Source of the DNA: DASQEH01 sp035633755
Lineage (GTDB): Bacteria > Actinomycetota > Actinomycetes > Propionibacteriales > Nocardioidaceae
Reading direction: 5' to 3'
DNA: 64,000 bases
Assembly: GCA_035633755.1 (NCBI GenBank)
Contig: DASQEH010000006.1
Location: 1-64,000 of the forward strand
Positions 51,768 to 61,355 of the stretch are shown here, piece after piece. Positions within the stretch are counted from its first letter, which is position 1. Each line of letters starts with the position of its first letter. The position numbers and the translations under genes were made by a program. The notes below the pieces were generated by a model. It saw nothing but the letters and a program-made list of their open reading frames with translations. It did no database searches and had not been told where the DNA came from.

Positions 51768-53059
51768 CAGCGTAGGAATCCTTCGTAGTGCCGCTGCTGA
51801 AGCTGGCTCTCGATCTGCTTCACGGTGTCCAGCCCGACTCCGACCATGATGAGCAGCGACGTTCCTCCGAAGGGGAAGTTCTGGTTGGCGTTGATCAACA
51901 CGAACGCGATCAGCGGGACCAACGCGACCAGGGCCAGGTACAGCGCTCCGGGGAATGTGATGCGCGACAGCACGTATGCGAGGTACTCCTCGGTCGGCTT
52001 TCCGGCCCGGATGCCGGGAACGAAGCCCCCGTACTTCTTCATGTTGTCGGCCACTTCGGTCGGGTTGAAGGTGATGGCGACGTAGAAGTACGTGAAGAAG
52101 ATGATCAGCGCAACGTACAGCAGCATGTAGTAGGGATGATCTCCGTTGACGAGGTGCCCCTGCACCCAGCCGGACCACGGCGCCGTCGGGTTGAACTGGG
52201 TTGCGAGGGCCGGCAGGTACAGCAGGCTGCTGGCGAAGATGACCGGGATGACTCCCGCCTGGTTGACCTTCAACGGGATGTACGTCGACGTACCGCCGAA
52301 CATCTTGCGGCCGACCATCCGCCGGGCGTACTGGACGGGGATGCGTCGCTGTGCCTGCTCGATGAAGATGACGGCCGCCGTGATGACGAGCCCGACGCCG
52401 ATCACGATCGCGAAGACGTCGTACCCGTTCTCGTTCTTGATGGCCCACAGTGCGCCAGGGAAGGCCGACACGACCGAGGTGAAGATGAGAATCGACATGC
52501 CGTTGCCGATCCCGCGCTCGGTGATGAGCTCGCCCAGCCACATGATCATGGCGGTCCCGGCGGTCATGGTGATGACCATGAGGAGCAGCGTGGAGATCTT
52601 GTCGTTGACGAGCAGTGGAACGTCGCACGAGCCTTGGAAGATCTGCCCGGTGCGAGCCAGCGCGACGATGCCCGTCGACTGCAGGATCGCCAGTCCCAAG
52701 GTCAGGTAGCGGGTGTACTGCGTGATCTTCGCCGTCCCGGACTGGCCCTCCTTCTTGAGGGTCTCGAGTCGCGGAATCACTACGGTCAGCAATTGCATGA
52801 TGATGCTCGCGGTGATGTACGGCATGATGCCGAGCGCGAAGATCGTGAGCTGCAGCAGGGCCCCACCGGAGAACAAGTTGATCAGGCCGTAGATGCCCTG
52901 ATCCTTCACCGACTCGACGCAGGTCTGCACGTTCACGTAGTCGACGCCCGGTGAAGGGATGCTCGAACCGAGCCGGAACAAGGCGACCATGCCCAGCACG
53001 AACAGCATCTTGCGACGCAGGTCAGGCGTCCTGAACGCATTGACGAAGGCGCTTAGCAC
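51767..53059 (-). CDS. secY: Preprotein translocase subunit SecY
   Basis: A 430-residue ten-helix channel protein: MLFVLGMVALFRLGSSIPSPG in TM1, GGALLQLTIFALGIMPYITASII in the plug/TM2 region, MWLGELITERGIGNGMS and YVPGIRAGKPTEEYLAYV-like C-terminal segments (FVPGIRAGKP). I start at GTG 53059, with GGAGG five bases upstream; a TTG one codon earlier is too close to it. Confidence 0.98.
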   Translation of the reverse strand: MLSAFVNAFRTPDLRRKMLFVLGMVALFRLGSSIPSPGVDYVNVQTCVESVKDQGIYGLINLFSGGALLQLTIFALGIMPYITASIIMQLLTVVIPRLETLKKEGQSGTAKITQYTRYLTLGLAILQSTGIVALARTGQIFQGSCDVPLLVNDKISTLLLMVITMTAGTAMIMWLGELITERGIGNGMSILIFTSVVSAFPGALWAIKNENGYDVFAIVIGVGLVITAAVIFIEQAQRRIPVQYARRMVGRKMFGGTSTYIPLKVNQAGVIPVIFASSLLYLPALATQFNPTAPWSGWVQGHLVNGDHPYYMLLYVALIIFFTYFYVAITFNPTEVADNMKKYGGFVPGIRAGKPTEEYLAYVLSRITFPGALYLALVALVPLIAFVLINANQNFPFGGTSLLIMVGVGLDTVKQIESQLQQRHYEGFLR

Positions 53060-53062
53060 CAA

Positions 53063-53244
53063 GTCCTCCCAGCAATCCCCCGGGTGGGAGACTTCTCCAT
53101 GTCACAGGTGGAAACGACAGCGCCATCCGGACGCACCCGATTCGAACTCTACAGCGCCACTGTCTACCTCAACGTAGCGTCGCACGGGTTCGTTGCAGCT
53201 GCGGGACATCAATCCCGGGCCGCATGTGGCCACCGCGGCCGATC
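53063..53244 (-). other. rplO-secY intergenic region
   Basis: A 182-bp gap with no supported gene. Minus-strand TTGAGG followed 15 bases later by TAGAGT is a weak promoter candidate for secY-adk-map. Otherwise nothing distinct is seen. Confidence 0.4.
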
Positions 53245-53685
53245 TCAGAGCTCGGTCGTGCTTCCGCCGGCGGCAGCGATCTTGTCTTTGGCCGACGACG
53301 AGAAGGCGTGCGCACTGACGTGCAGCGCCACCTGGACGTCGCCGCCACCGAGGATCTTGACCGGCAGGTTGTCGCGGACCGCGCCTCGAGCCACCAGGCT
53401 TTCCGGGGTGACCTCGCCGCCCTCGGGATAGAGCTCGCTGAGCCGGTCGAGGTTGACGACCTGTGACTCGACCCGGAACGGGCTCTTGAAACCCTTCATC
53501 TTCGGCAGCCGCATGTGCAGGGGCATCTGCCCGCCCTCGAAAGCGGCCGAGACGGCGTTGCGGGCGCGGGTGCCCTTGCTTCCGCGGCCAGATGTCTTGC
53601 CCTTGCTACCCTCGCCCCGACCCACGCGGGTCTTGGCGGTCTTCGCGCCCGGGGCGGGGCGCAGGTGGTGAAGTTTCAGCGTCAT
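53245..53685 (-). CDS. rplO: 50S ribosomal protein L15
   Basis: A 146-residue L15: KLHHLRPAPGAKTAKTRVGRGEGS, the Gly/Lys-rich loop GKTSGRGSKGTRAR, FEGGQMPLHMRLPKMKGF and a C-terminal half ending in AAAGGSTTEL. One base separates it from rpmD. Confidence 0.99.
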   Translation of the reverse strand: MTLKLHHLRPAPGAKTAKTRVGRGEGSKGKTSGRGSKGTRARNAVSAAFEGGQMPLHMRLPKMKGFKSPFRVESQVVNLDRLSELYPEGGEVTPESLVARGAVRDNLPVKILGGGDVQVALHVSAHAFSSSAKDKIAAAGGSTTEL

Positions 53686-53686
53686 G

Positions 53687-53869
53687 TCAGTCGACCTCCT
53701 CGACGACGATGAGATGCGGGATGGTGGCGAGCATCCCGCGGATCTCCGGGCGGTCTTCCTTGACGACGGTGTCGCCGATGCGCTTGAGCCCGAGGCTGCG
53801 CAGGGTGTCGCGTTGGTTCTTCTTGCGTCCGATGCTGGACCGGATCTGCTGTACCTTGAGCTGGCTCAT
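53687..53869 (-). CDS. rpmD: 50S ribosomal protein L30
   Basis: A 60-residue L30: LKVQQIRSSIGRKKNQRDTLRSL, then GLKRIGDTVVKEDRPEIRGML and VVEEVD. ATG at 53869 overlaps the rpsE stop by one base; a GTG codon directly before it is an alternative. Confidence 0.98.
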   Translation of the reverse strand: MSQLKVQQIRSSIGRKKNQRDTLRSLGLKRIGDTVVKEDRPEIRGMLATIPHLIVVEEVD

Positions 53870-54468
53870 CACTCGCCGCCCCCAGCCCGAGCCCGCAGCA
53901 GCGCCGCGGGAGCGACCTGCTCGACCGTGAGGCCGCGCTGGAGGGCGACTGCCTCGGGGTCACGGAGCATCTTGAGCGCCGCGACGGTCGCACCGACGAC
54001 GTTCAACGCGTTGGCCGATCCCAACGACTTGCTCAGGACGTCGTGGATCCCCGCGCACTCCAAGACGGCGCGGACAGGTCCACCGGCGATGACACCGGTA
54101 CCGGGCGCGGCCGGGCGCAGCAGGACGACGCCTGCGGACTTCTCCCCCTGCACAGGGTGCGGGATCGTCCCTTGGATCCGGGGCACGCTGAACATGGACT
54201 TCTTGGCCTCCTCGACGCCCTTGGCGATCGCGGCGGGGAACTCCTTCGCCTTGCCGTAGCCGACACCCACCCGTCCGTCTCCGTCACCGACGACGACGAG
54301 GGCGGTGAAGCTGAACCGGCGACCACCCTTCACGACCTTGGCGACGCGGTTGGTCGCCACGACCCGTTCCAGGTACGCGGTCTTCTCCGCCGCCGAGCCG
54401 CCGCGACGGTCGTCGCGTCCTCGACCGCCGGAGGCGGCACCGCCGCTTCGGCGCTGGGGTCCGCTCAT
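53869..54468 (-). CDS. rpsE: 30S ribosomal protein S5
   Basis: A 199-residue S5 with a Gly/Arg-rich N-terminal extension (RRSGGAASGGRGRDDRRGG). Core: LERVVATNRVAKVVKGGRRFSF, VGYGKAKEFPAAIAKGVEEAKK, GPVRAVLECAGI and SLGSANALNVVGATVAALK. ATG 54468 follows a GAAGG-type signal. Confidence 0.99.
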   Translation of the reverse strand: MSGPQRRSGGAASGGRGRDDRRGGSAAEKTAYLERVVATNRVAKVVKGGRRFSFTALVVVGDGDGRVGVGYGKAKEFPAAIAKGVEEAKKSMFSVPRIQGTIPHPVQGEKSAGVVLLRPAAPGTGVIAGGPVRAVLECAGIHDVLSKSLGSANALNVVGATVAALKMLRDPEAVALQRGLTVEQVAPAALLRARAGGGE

Positions 54469-54502
54469 TCGGAGAACCTTCTCTCTTGTACGTCGTGTCT
54501 GG

Positions 54503-54886
54503 TCACAGGGCCAAGCCGCCTTCGCGGGCTCCGTCAGCCAGGGCGGCCACTCGGCCGTGGTACTTGTTGCCGGCTCGGTCGAAGACGACCGACCCCACAC
54601 CGGCGGCCTTGGCACGCTCGGCGACGAGCTCACCCACCCGGCGGGCCTTCGCGGACTTGTCGCCGGCACTGGCCCGGATGTCGGCCTCCATCGTGCTCGC
54701 CCAGGCCACCGTCGTGCCGTTCAGGTCGTCGACGACCTGCGCGAAGACGTGGCGGCTCGACCGTGTCACCACCAAGCGCGGCCGATCGGGTGAACCTTGG
54801 ATCTTCTTGCGCCCGCGCATCTGGCGACGAGCCCTCGAAGCGGTCTTGGTGGCCGTGTGCTTACCGGCCTTGAGTGCGATGGGCAT
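54503..54886 (-). CDS. rplR: 50S ribosomal protein L18
   Basis: A 127-residue L18, a 5S rRNA binder: RRQMRGRKKIQGSPDRPRLVVTRS, HVFAQVVDDLNGTTVAWAS and VVFDRAGNKYHGRVAALADGAREGGL. It begins directly after the rplF stop codon. Confidence 0.99.
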   Translation of the reverse strand: MPIALKAGKHTATKTASRARRQMRGRKKIQGSPDRPRLVVTRSSRHVFAQVVDDLNGTTVAWASTMEADIRASAGDKSAKARRVGELVAERAKAAGVGSVVFDRAGNKYHGRVAALADGAREGGLAL

Positions 54887-55429
54887 TTACTTACCCGCCT
54901 TTCCGACCTTGCGGCGGATCTGTTCGCCGGCGTACCGAATGCCCTTGCCCTTGTACGGCTCGGGCTTGCGCAGCTTGCGGATGTTGGCCGCAACCTCTCC
55001 GACCATCTGCTTGTCGATGCCCTGCACCGCGAAACGGGTCGGTCCCTCGACGGTGAACGTGATGCCGTCAGGTGCGTCGAAGGTGATCTGGTGGCTGTAG
55101 CCGAGAGAGAACTCCAGCTGTGTTGCACCCCGCGGTACCACCCGGTAGCCGACGCCGACGATCTCGAGCCGCTTCTCGTAGCCGTCGGTCACACCGGTGA
55201 CCATGTTGGCGATGAGCGTGCGCGACAATCCGTGCAGCGCCTTGCTCTCGCGTTCGTCGTTGGGTCGCTTGACGGCCAGGACGCCGTCATCGCTCCGCTC
55301 GACCGCGATCGGCTCGCGGACGACGTGCGACAGTGAGCCCTTGGGTCCCTTGACGGTGACCGTCTGGCCGTCGATGGCGACGTCCACACCGGACGGAACC
55401 GGAATGGGAAGCTTGCCGATACGAGACAT
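54887..55429 (-). CDS. rplF: 50S ribosomal protein L6
   Basis: A 180-residue L6: MSRIGKLPIPVPSGVDVAID, KGPKGSLSHVV, two similar halves, and the C-terminal KPEPYKGKGIRYAGEQIRRK. ATG 55429 has GAGGAGG four to nine bases upstream, ruling out the longer frame. Confidence 0.99.
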   Translation of the reverse strand: MSRIGKLPIPVPSGVDVAIDGQTVTVKGPKGSLSHVVREPIAVERSDDGVLAVKRPNDERESKALHGLSRTLIANMVTGVTDGYEKRLEIVGVGYRVVPRGATQLEFSLGYSHQITFDAPDGITFTVEGPTRFAVQGIDKQMVGEVAANIRKLRKPEPYKGKGIRYAGEQIRRKVGKAGK

Positions 55430-55451
55430 TCGTCCTCCTCCTGGTCCGCTG

Positions 55452-55859
55452 CTACCAGACGTAGGCGAGGACTTCCCCACCTACGCCCTTCTGCTTGGCT
55501 TGACGGTCGGTGAGCAGCCCGGTCGACGTCGAGATGATGGCGACTCCCAGGCCGCCCAGCACCTTCGGCAGTCCGGTGGCCTTCGCGTAGACGCGCAGCC
55601 CTGGCTTGCTGATCCGGCGGATGCCGGCGATGGAGCGCTCGCGGTTGGGCCCGTACTTCAGGTCGACGACGAGCATCTTGCCGACCACGCTCTCGGTCGG
55701 CTGGTCGATCTTCCACGAGCCGATGTAGCCCTCCTGCTGGAGGATCTCGGCTACCCCCGCCTTCAGCTTGCTGTAAGGCATGCTGACGCTGTCGTGGTAC
55801 GCCTGGTTGGCGTTGCGCAGACGTGTGAGCATGTCTGCGATGGGGTCTGTCATCGTCAT
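55452..55859 (-). CDS. rpsH: 30S ribosomal protein S8
   Basis: A 135-residue S8: MTMTDPIADMLTRLRNANQA (the actinobacterial N terminus), SMPYSKLKAGVAEIL, RISKPGLRVYA and GVAIISTSTGLLTDRQAK with the end GGEVLAYVW. It binds helix 21 of 16S rRNA. Confidence 0.99.
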   Translation of the reverse strand: MTMTDPIADMLTRLRNANQAYHDSVSMPYSKLKAGVAEILQQEGYIGSWKIDQPTESVVGKMLVVDLKYGPNRERSIAGIRRISKPGLRVYAKATGLPKVLGGLGVAIISTSTGLLTDRQAKQKGVGGEVLAYVW

Positions 55860-55938
55860 GGCCGGTGGCCTCTCCCGCGTGGTTTCGGCTGCCTCGTACT
55901 ACGCAGCCGACCTTCGCGCATTCGTTGATCGGTGGTTG

Positions 55939-56124
55939 TTACCAGCTGCTCTTGGTGATGCCGGGTAGCTCGCCGCGGTGTGCCATCTCCCGCAGGCAGA
56001 TCCGGCACAGGCCGAACTTGCGGTAGACCGCCTTGGGTCGTCCGCATCGCTGGCAGCGGGTGTAGGCGCGCACCGCGAACTTGGGCTTGCGTGCCGCCTT
56101 GACCCGTAGGGATGTCTTGGCCAT
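55939..56124 (-). CDS. rpsZ: 30S ribosomal protein S14, type Z
   Basis: A 61-residue short S14 with an intact zinc site (CQRCGRPKAVYRKFGLCRIC). ARKPKFAVRAYTRC and LPGITKSSW are typical. It overlaps the rplE stop by one base. Confidence 0.99.
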   Translation of the reverse strand: MAKTSLRVKAARKPKFAVRAYTRCQRCGRPKAVYRKFGLCRICLREMAHRGELPGITKSSW

Positions 56125-56723
56125 CAGTTCTCCTTGAAGGGGAAGCCGAGATGCTTGAGGAGCGAGCGTCCCTCGTCGTCGTTTGTCGCCGTGGTCACGA
56201 TGGTGATGTCCATGCCCCGCTGACGGTCGATCTTGTCCTGATCGACCTCGTGGAACATGACCTGCTCGGTGAGCCCGAACGTGTAGTTGCCCTTTCCGTC
56301 GAACTGCCGAGGCGACAGTCCTCGGAAGTCACGGATACGCGGCAGCGCCAGCGTGAGCAAGCGGTCGAGGAACTCCCACATGCGGTCTCCCCGCAGGGTC
56401 ACGTGGGCGCCGATGGGCATGCCCTCCCGCAGCTTGAACTGCGCAATCGACTTGCGTGCTCGGGTGACCTGAGGCTTCTGGCCGGTGATCGTGGTGAGGT
56501 CCTTGACGGCTCCCTCGATCAGCTTCGAGTCGCGCGCGGCCTCGCCGACGCCCATGTTGACGACGATCTTCGTCAGCCCGGGCACCTGCATGACATTGGC
56601 GTAACCGAACTCCTGTCGCAGCGCAGGCAGGATCTCCCCGCGGTAGCGCTCCTTGAACCGGGGCAAGGGCCGCGGCTCAGCCGCCTGAGGAGCAGCCTGC
56701 GTGGTGTCAGCCGTGGTGGTCAT
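56124..56723 (-). CDS. rplE: 50S ribosomal protein L5
   Basis: A 199-residue L5: LPRFKERYRGEILPALRQEF, KIVVNMGVGEAARDSK, TGQKPQVTRARKSIAQFKLR and RGMDITIVTTA. A Thr/Ala-rich N-terminal stretch of about 20 residues precedes the core. ATG overlaps the rplX stop (TGATG). Confidence 0.99.
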   Translation of the reverse strand: MTTTADTTQAAPQAAEPRPLPRFKERYRGEILPALRQEFGYANVMQVPGLTKIVVNMGVGEAARDSKLIEGAVKDLTTITGQKPQVTRARKSIAQFKLREGMPIGAHVTLRGDRMWEFLDRLLTLALPRIRDFRGLSPRQFDGKGNYTFGLTEQVMFHEVDQDKIDRQRGMDITIVTTATNDDEGRSLLKHLGFPFKEN

Positions 56724-57097
56724 CAGATCTCCTCCCCGTTCTTGGTGGCGATGCGGACGCTGCGGTGAGCGGTGTAGGTCGTGCCGTCGGAGCGGGTCTT
56801 GGTGACCTCGACCCGCTTGGCGCCGATACGGGTCGGCACGGACTTGCCGTCGACCTCGGTCAGCAGCATCACGTTGGAAGCGTGGATGGACGCCTCCTGC
56901 GTGATGATCCCGCCCGTGGTGCCCGCGCGGCCGCCCTGGTTGACGACCTTCGTGTGCCGCTTGACCCGGTTGACGCCCTCGACGATGACGCGGTTCTGCT
57001 CAGGCAGCACCGCGATGACTTTGCCCTCGGCGCCCTTGTCCCTGCCTGCGACGACGCGGACGACGTCACCCTTCTTGATGCTCACGTTGCGAGCCAT
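56723..57097 (-). CDS. rplX: 50S ribosomal protein L24
   Basis: A 124-residue L24: MARNVSIKKGDVVRVVAGRDKG with its KOW motif, NRVIVEGVNRVKRHTK and IHASNVMLL. ATG at 57097 is preferred; a GTG codon lies directly before it. Overlaps rplN by one base. Confidence 0.99.
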   Translation of the reverse strand: MARNVSIKKGDVVRVVAGRDKGAEGKVIAVLPEQNRVIVEGVNRVKRHTKVVNQGGRAGTTGGIITQEASIHASNVMLLTEVDGKSVPTRIGAKRVEVTKTRSDGTTYTAHRSVRIATKNGEEI

Positions 57098-57465
57098 CAC
57101 AGCACCTCCGGTGCGAGTGAGATGATCTTCATGAACCGCTTGTCACGCAGCTCGCGACCGACCGGGCCGAAGATGCGGGTCCCACGGGGCTCCCCGTCCG
57201 GGCGCAGGATGACAGCGGCGTTCTCGTCGAAACGGATGTACGAGCCGTCGGCGCGGCGGCGCTCCTTGACGGTTCGCACGATCACGGCTTTGACGACGTC
57301 GCCCTTCTTGACGTTGCCGCCAGGGATCGCGTCCTTGACGGTGGCGACGATGACGTCACCGATCCCGGCGTAGCGCCGACCGGAGCCACCGAGCACGCGG
57401 ATGCACAGAATCTGCTTCGCACCGGTGTTGTCGGCGACCTTGAGTCGCGACTCCTGCTGGATCAT
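57097..57465 (-). CDS. rplN: 50S ribosomal protein L14
   Basis: A 122-residue L14: MIQQESRLKVADNTGAKQIL, CIRVLGGSGRRYAGIGDVI, GGNVKKGDVVKAVIVRT and PRGTRIFGPVGRELR. The 94-bp gap after rpsQ may hold a promoter but none stands out. Confidence 0.99.
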   Translation of the reverse strand: MIQQESRLKVADNTGAKQILCIRVLGGSGRRYAGIGDVIVATVKDAIPGGNVKKGDVVKAVIVRTVKERRRADGSYIRFDENAAVILRPDGEPRGTRIFGPVGRELRDKRFMKIISLAPEVL

Positions 57466-57559
57466 CGGCTATCTCCACTTGCTGCTCGGTCGGACGGCGT
57501 GTCCGCCCGGCTATCGCTTGCACTGCCGAGCGGGTACTGCTGGTATGTCGGTTCGGACG

Positions 57560-57883
57560 TCACTTGGCCTTCTCGAGCACCTGCACGACGCGCCAGCGCT
57601 TGGTGGCCGACAGCGGACGGGTCTCCATGATGAGCACCCGGTCACCGATGCCGCACTGGTTCTGCTCGTCGTGTGCCTTGAGCTTGCTCGTACGCCGCAG
57701 CACCTTGCCGTACAGGGCGTGCTTGACCCTGTCCTCGACGGACACCACGACGGTCTTGTTCATCTTGTCGCTCACGATGAGACCCTCGCGGGTCTTGCGC
57801 GTGCTGCGCTCACTGCTCTGCGGGCCGGCAACGGTGGGGCTCTCTTCCACGGTCGGCTCGCTCGATGCTGTGGTCTCGGTCAT
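57560..57883 (-). CDS. rpsQ: 30S ribosomal protein S17
   Basis: A 107-residue S17: the core starts near residue 29 (RKTREGLIVSDKMNKTVVVSV) and includes RTSKLKAHDEQNQCGIGDRV and ETRPLSATKRWRVVQVLEKAK. The first 28 residues are a Glu/Ser/Thr-rich extension absent from E. coli S17. Confidence 0.98.
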   Translation of the reverse strand: MTETTASSEPTVEESPTVAGPQSSERSTRKTREGLIVSDKMNKTVVVSVEDRVKHALYGKVLRRTSKLKAHDEQNQCGIGDRVLIMETRPLSATKRWRVVQVLEKAK

Positions 57884-58122
57884 GCCGTCTCCTCGTCATC
57901 TGCGGTCGGGACCTGGGTGATGCCCAGCTCACGCTCGCGAAGAATGGTGTAGATCCGTGCGATGTCGCGTCGGACGGCACGCAGCCGGCCGTGCGACTCG
58001 AGCTGACCCGTCGCCGACTGGAACCGCAGGTTGAACAGCTCCTCCTTGTGCTCGCGCAACCGCTCCTCGAGCACGTCGGCATCGAGGTGGCGCAGCTCCG
58101 CGGCGGTAGAGACGTCGCTCAT
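57880..58122 (-). CDS. rpmC: 50S ribosomal protein L29
   Basis: An 80-residue L29: LEERLREHKEELFNLRFQSATGQ, then LRAVRRDIARIYTILRERELG, with an acidic tail. It overlaps rplP and rpsQ by one and four bases. Confidence 0.98.
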   Translation of the reverse strand: MSDVSTAAELRHLDADVLEERLREHKEELFNLRFQSATGQLESHGRLRAVRRDIARIYTILRERELGITQVPTADDEETA

Positions 58123-58541
58123 CAGAAGCCTCCCGACTCACGGCTGACGAACTTGCACTTCATCGGCAGCTTGTGGATCGCCAGCCGCATCGCCTCGCGG
58201 GCCACGCTCTCGGGGACGCCGGACAGCTCGAACATGACGCGACCTGGCTTGACGTTGGCCACCCACCACTCCGGCGATCCCTTGCCGGAGCCCATCCGGG
58301 TCTCGGCGGGCTTCTTGGTCAAGGGGCGGTCGGGGTAGATGTTGATCCACACCTTCCCACCACGCTTGATGTGGCGCGTCATCGCGATTCGAGCGGACTC
58401 GATCTGTCGGTTGGTCACATAGGCCGGCTCGAGAGCCTGGATGCCGAAGTCACCGAAGTTGAGGGCAGTGCCTCCCGTGGCAGCGCCGGTGCGCTTGGGG
58501 TGGTGCTGCTTGCGGTGCTTCACACGGCGGGGGATGAGCAT
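58122..58541 (-). CDS. rplP: 50S ribosomal protein L16
   Basis: A 139-residue L16: MLIPRRVKHRKQHHPKRTG, ARIAMTRHIKRGGKVWINIYP, RMGSGKGSPEWWVANVKPGR and KLPMKCKFVSRESG. ATG 58541 is two bases after the rpsC stop. Confidence 0.99.
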   Translation of the reverse strand: MLIPRRVKHRKQHHPKRTGAATGGTALNFGDFGIQALEPAYVTNRQIESARIAMTRHIKRGGKVWINIYPDRPLTKKPAETRMGSGKGSPEWWVANVKPGRVMFELSGVPESVAREAMRLAIHKLPMKCKFVSRESGGF

Positions 58542-58543
58542 GC

Positions 58544-59404
58544 TCAGGCCTCCTGTCCAGTGGTCTCGGTGACGACAGCGGCGGGTGTAGCGGCAGCCAC
58601 CTCGACCGGCGCGGTCGCGGCTTCTGCTGGTGCCGCGGTGGTGTCGACGCTGACGCCCTCGGGAGCCGGCGAGTCCGGGCGACGGTCGGGGCGCTCGGTG
58701 CGGCGGCCCCGCGTGGTCGGTCGGTTGCGGTTGCCGGCCTGGGCGAGCACGGCGGCCTGGGCCTCGCGCTCGGCTCGGGTACCGGCGACCTCCCCCTTGT
58801 AGATCCACACCTTCACGCCGATCCGGCCGAATGTCGTCTTGGCCTCGTAGAAGCCGTAGTCGATGTCGGCCCGCAGCGTGTGCAGCGGAACCCGGCCCTC
58901 ACGGTAGAAGTCCGAACGCGACATCTCGGCGCCACCGAGGCGACCGGAGCACTGGATCCGGATTCCCTTGGCTCCGGACCGCATGGCGGTCTGGATGGCC
59001 TTGCGCATGGCCCGCCGGTACGCGACGCGGCTGGACAGCTGCTCGGCGACGCCCTGCGCGACCAGCTGAGCGTCGATCTCGGGGTTGAGGACCTCACGGA
59101 TGTTGAGCTTGACCTGCTTGCCGCTCAGCTTCTCGAGGTTCTCGCGGATGCGGTCGGCTTCGGCGCCCCGTCGCCCGATCACGATGCCGGGCCGCGCGGT
59201 GTAGATCGTGACGGAGACACGGTCGCGGGTCCGCTCGATCTCGACGCGGCTGATGCCGGCGCGGTCCATGCCCTTGGTCAGCAGCTTGCGGATGGCGACG
59301 TCCTCGCCGACGTAGGACTTGTAGAGCTTGTCGGCGTACCACCGGGTCTTGTGGTCCGTCGAGATGCCGAGGCGGAAGCCGTTCGGGTTGACCTTCTGGC
59401 CCAT
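58544..59404 (-). CDS. rpsC: 30S ribosomal protein S3
   Basis: A 286-residue S3: MGQKVNPNGFRLGISTDHKTRWYA in outline, the KH motif GRRGAEADRIRENLEKL and GRLGGAEMSRSDFYREGRVPLHTLRADIDYG. After about residue 220 comes a 65-residue Arg- then Ala/Thr/Val-rich tail (RPTTRGRRTERPDRRP), longer than in E. coli. Confidence 0.99.
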   Translation of the reverse strand: MGQKVNPNGFRLGISTDHKTRWYADKLYKSYVGEDVAIRKLLTKGMDRAGISRVEIERTRDRVSVTIYTARPGIVIGRRGAEADRIRENLEKLSGKQVKLNIREVLNPEIDAQLVAQGVAEQLSSRVAYRRAMRKAIQTAMRSGAKGIRIQCSGRLGGAEMSRSDFYREGRVPLHTLRADIDYGFYEAKTTFGRIGVKVWIYKGEVAGTRAEREAQAAVLAQAGNRNRPTTRGRRTERPDRRPDSPAPEGVSVDTTAAPAEAATAPVEVAAATPAAVVTETTGQEA

Positions 59405-59856
59405 CAGCGGGCTCCTCTGCTTCTCTTCGTGGCTGCGGTCGTGGAGGCATCGGAGGAGGTGATCTCCGCCGGCTGGACGACCAGAGTGATGTGACTGGTG
59501 CGCTTGAGGATGCGGGTGGCGCGGCCCTGGGCACGGGGGCGGAACCGCTTGAGCGTCGGTCCCTCGTCGACGAGCGCCTTGCTCACGACAAGGCCGCTTC
59601 GCTCGAGGCCCTCGGTGGTCGTGGCGTTGGAGACTGCGCTCTCGAGCACCTTGTAGACCGTCTCGCTGGCAGCCTGCGGAGCGAACCGCAGCGTGGCCAG
59701 CGCATCGTCGACCGGGGCGCCGCGCACCATGTCGACGACGCGGCGTGCCTTCATGGGCGTGATCCGGACGAAGCGCGCGACGGCGAACGAGCCTGGCTGG
59801 TCTCCCAGCAGGCTCTCGCGGCGGGCACTCATGCGCCTGCGCTCAGTGACGGGCAT
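59404..59856 (-). CDS. rplV: 50S ribosomal protein L22
   Basis: A 150-residue L22: ARFVRITPMKARRVVDMVRG, VYKVLESAVSNATTTEGLE, DEGPTLKRFRPRAQGRATRI and HITLVV. It has short extensions at both ends. The tunnel-lining loop (RFRPRAQGRATR) looks standard. Confidence 0.98.
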   Translation of the reverse strand: MPVTERRRMSARRESLLGDQPGSFAVARFVRITPMKARRVVDMVRGAPVDDALATLRFAPQAASETVYKVLESAVSNATTTEGLERSGLVVSKALVDEGPTLKRFRPRAQGRATRILKRTSHITLVVQPAEITSSDASTTAATKRSRGAR

Positions 59857-59891
59857 CGGTTCTCACTTCTCTTCGGGGAGTGTCGGCCGCA

Positions 59892-60173
59892 TCAGCGGCG
59901 GCGGCTCTTGCGGTCGTCCTTCTCGTGTCCACGGAAGGTTCGGGTCGGGGCGAACTCGCCCAGCTTGTGGCCGACCATGGAGTCGGTCACGAAGACCGGG
60001 ACATGCTTGCGTCCGTCGTGAACGGCGATCGTGTGCCCGATCATCGTGGGGACGATCATCGAACGGCGCGACCACGTCTTGATGACGTTCTTGGTGCCCT
60101 TGTCGTTCTGGACGTCGACCTTCTTCTGCAGGTGGTCGTCGACGAAGGGGCCCTTCTTGAGGCTTCGTGGCAT
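59892..60173 (-). CDS. rpsS: 30S ribosomal protein S19
   Basis: A 93-residue S19: MPRSLKKGPFVDDHLQKKV, TWSRRSMIVPTMIGHTIAVHDGR, and VTDSMVGHKLGEFAPTRTF. Gap to rplB 13 bp. Confidence 0.99.
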   Translation of the reverse strand: MPRSLKKGPFVDDHLQKKVDVQNDKGTKNVIKTWSRRSMIVPTMIGHTIAVHDGRKHVPVFVTDSMVGHKLGEFAPTRTFRGHEKDDRKSRRR

Positions 60174-60186
60174 CGGTCTCCAGGCC

Positions 60187-61020
<834 letters not shown>

Positions 61021-61049
61021 GAGTTCTCAGTCCTCGTCGTTCCGCCCGG

Positions 61050-61355
61050 TCAGGAGACCGGACCTCCGAAGATGTCGATGCGCTGCCCTTCGGCGACGCT
61101 CACGATGGCGCGCTTGGTATCGGGACGGCTACCCCAGCCGAACCGGGTACGACGGCGCTTGCCAGGACGGTTGATGGTGTTGACGCTGGTGACCTTGACG
61201 TTGAACACCTTCTCGACCGCGATCTTGATCTCGGTCTTGTTCGAGTCGGGGCGCACCAGGAACGTGTACTTGTTCTGGTCGAGCAGCGCGTAGGACTTCT
61301 CGCTGACGACCGGGGCAACCAGCACGTCGCGGTGGTCCTTGTAGATGTTGCTCAC
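61050..61355 (-). CDS. rplW: 50S ribosomal protein L23
   Basis: A 101-residue L23: DVLVAPVVSEKSYALLDQNKY, TEIKIAVEKVFNVKVTSVNT and GKRRRTRFGWGSRPDTKRAIV. It forms part of the tunnel exit docking site. GTG start overlaps rplD (GTGA). Confidence 0.99.
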   Translation of the reverse strand: MSNIYKDHRDVLVAPVVSEKSYALLDQNKYTFLVRPDSNKTEIKIAVEKVFNVKVTSVNTINRPGKRRRTRFGWGSRPDTKRAIVSVAEGQRIDIFGGPVS

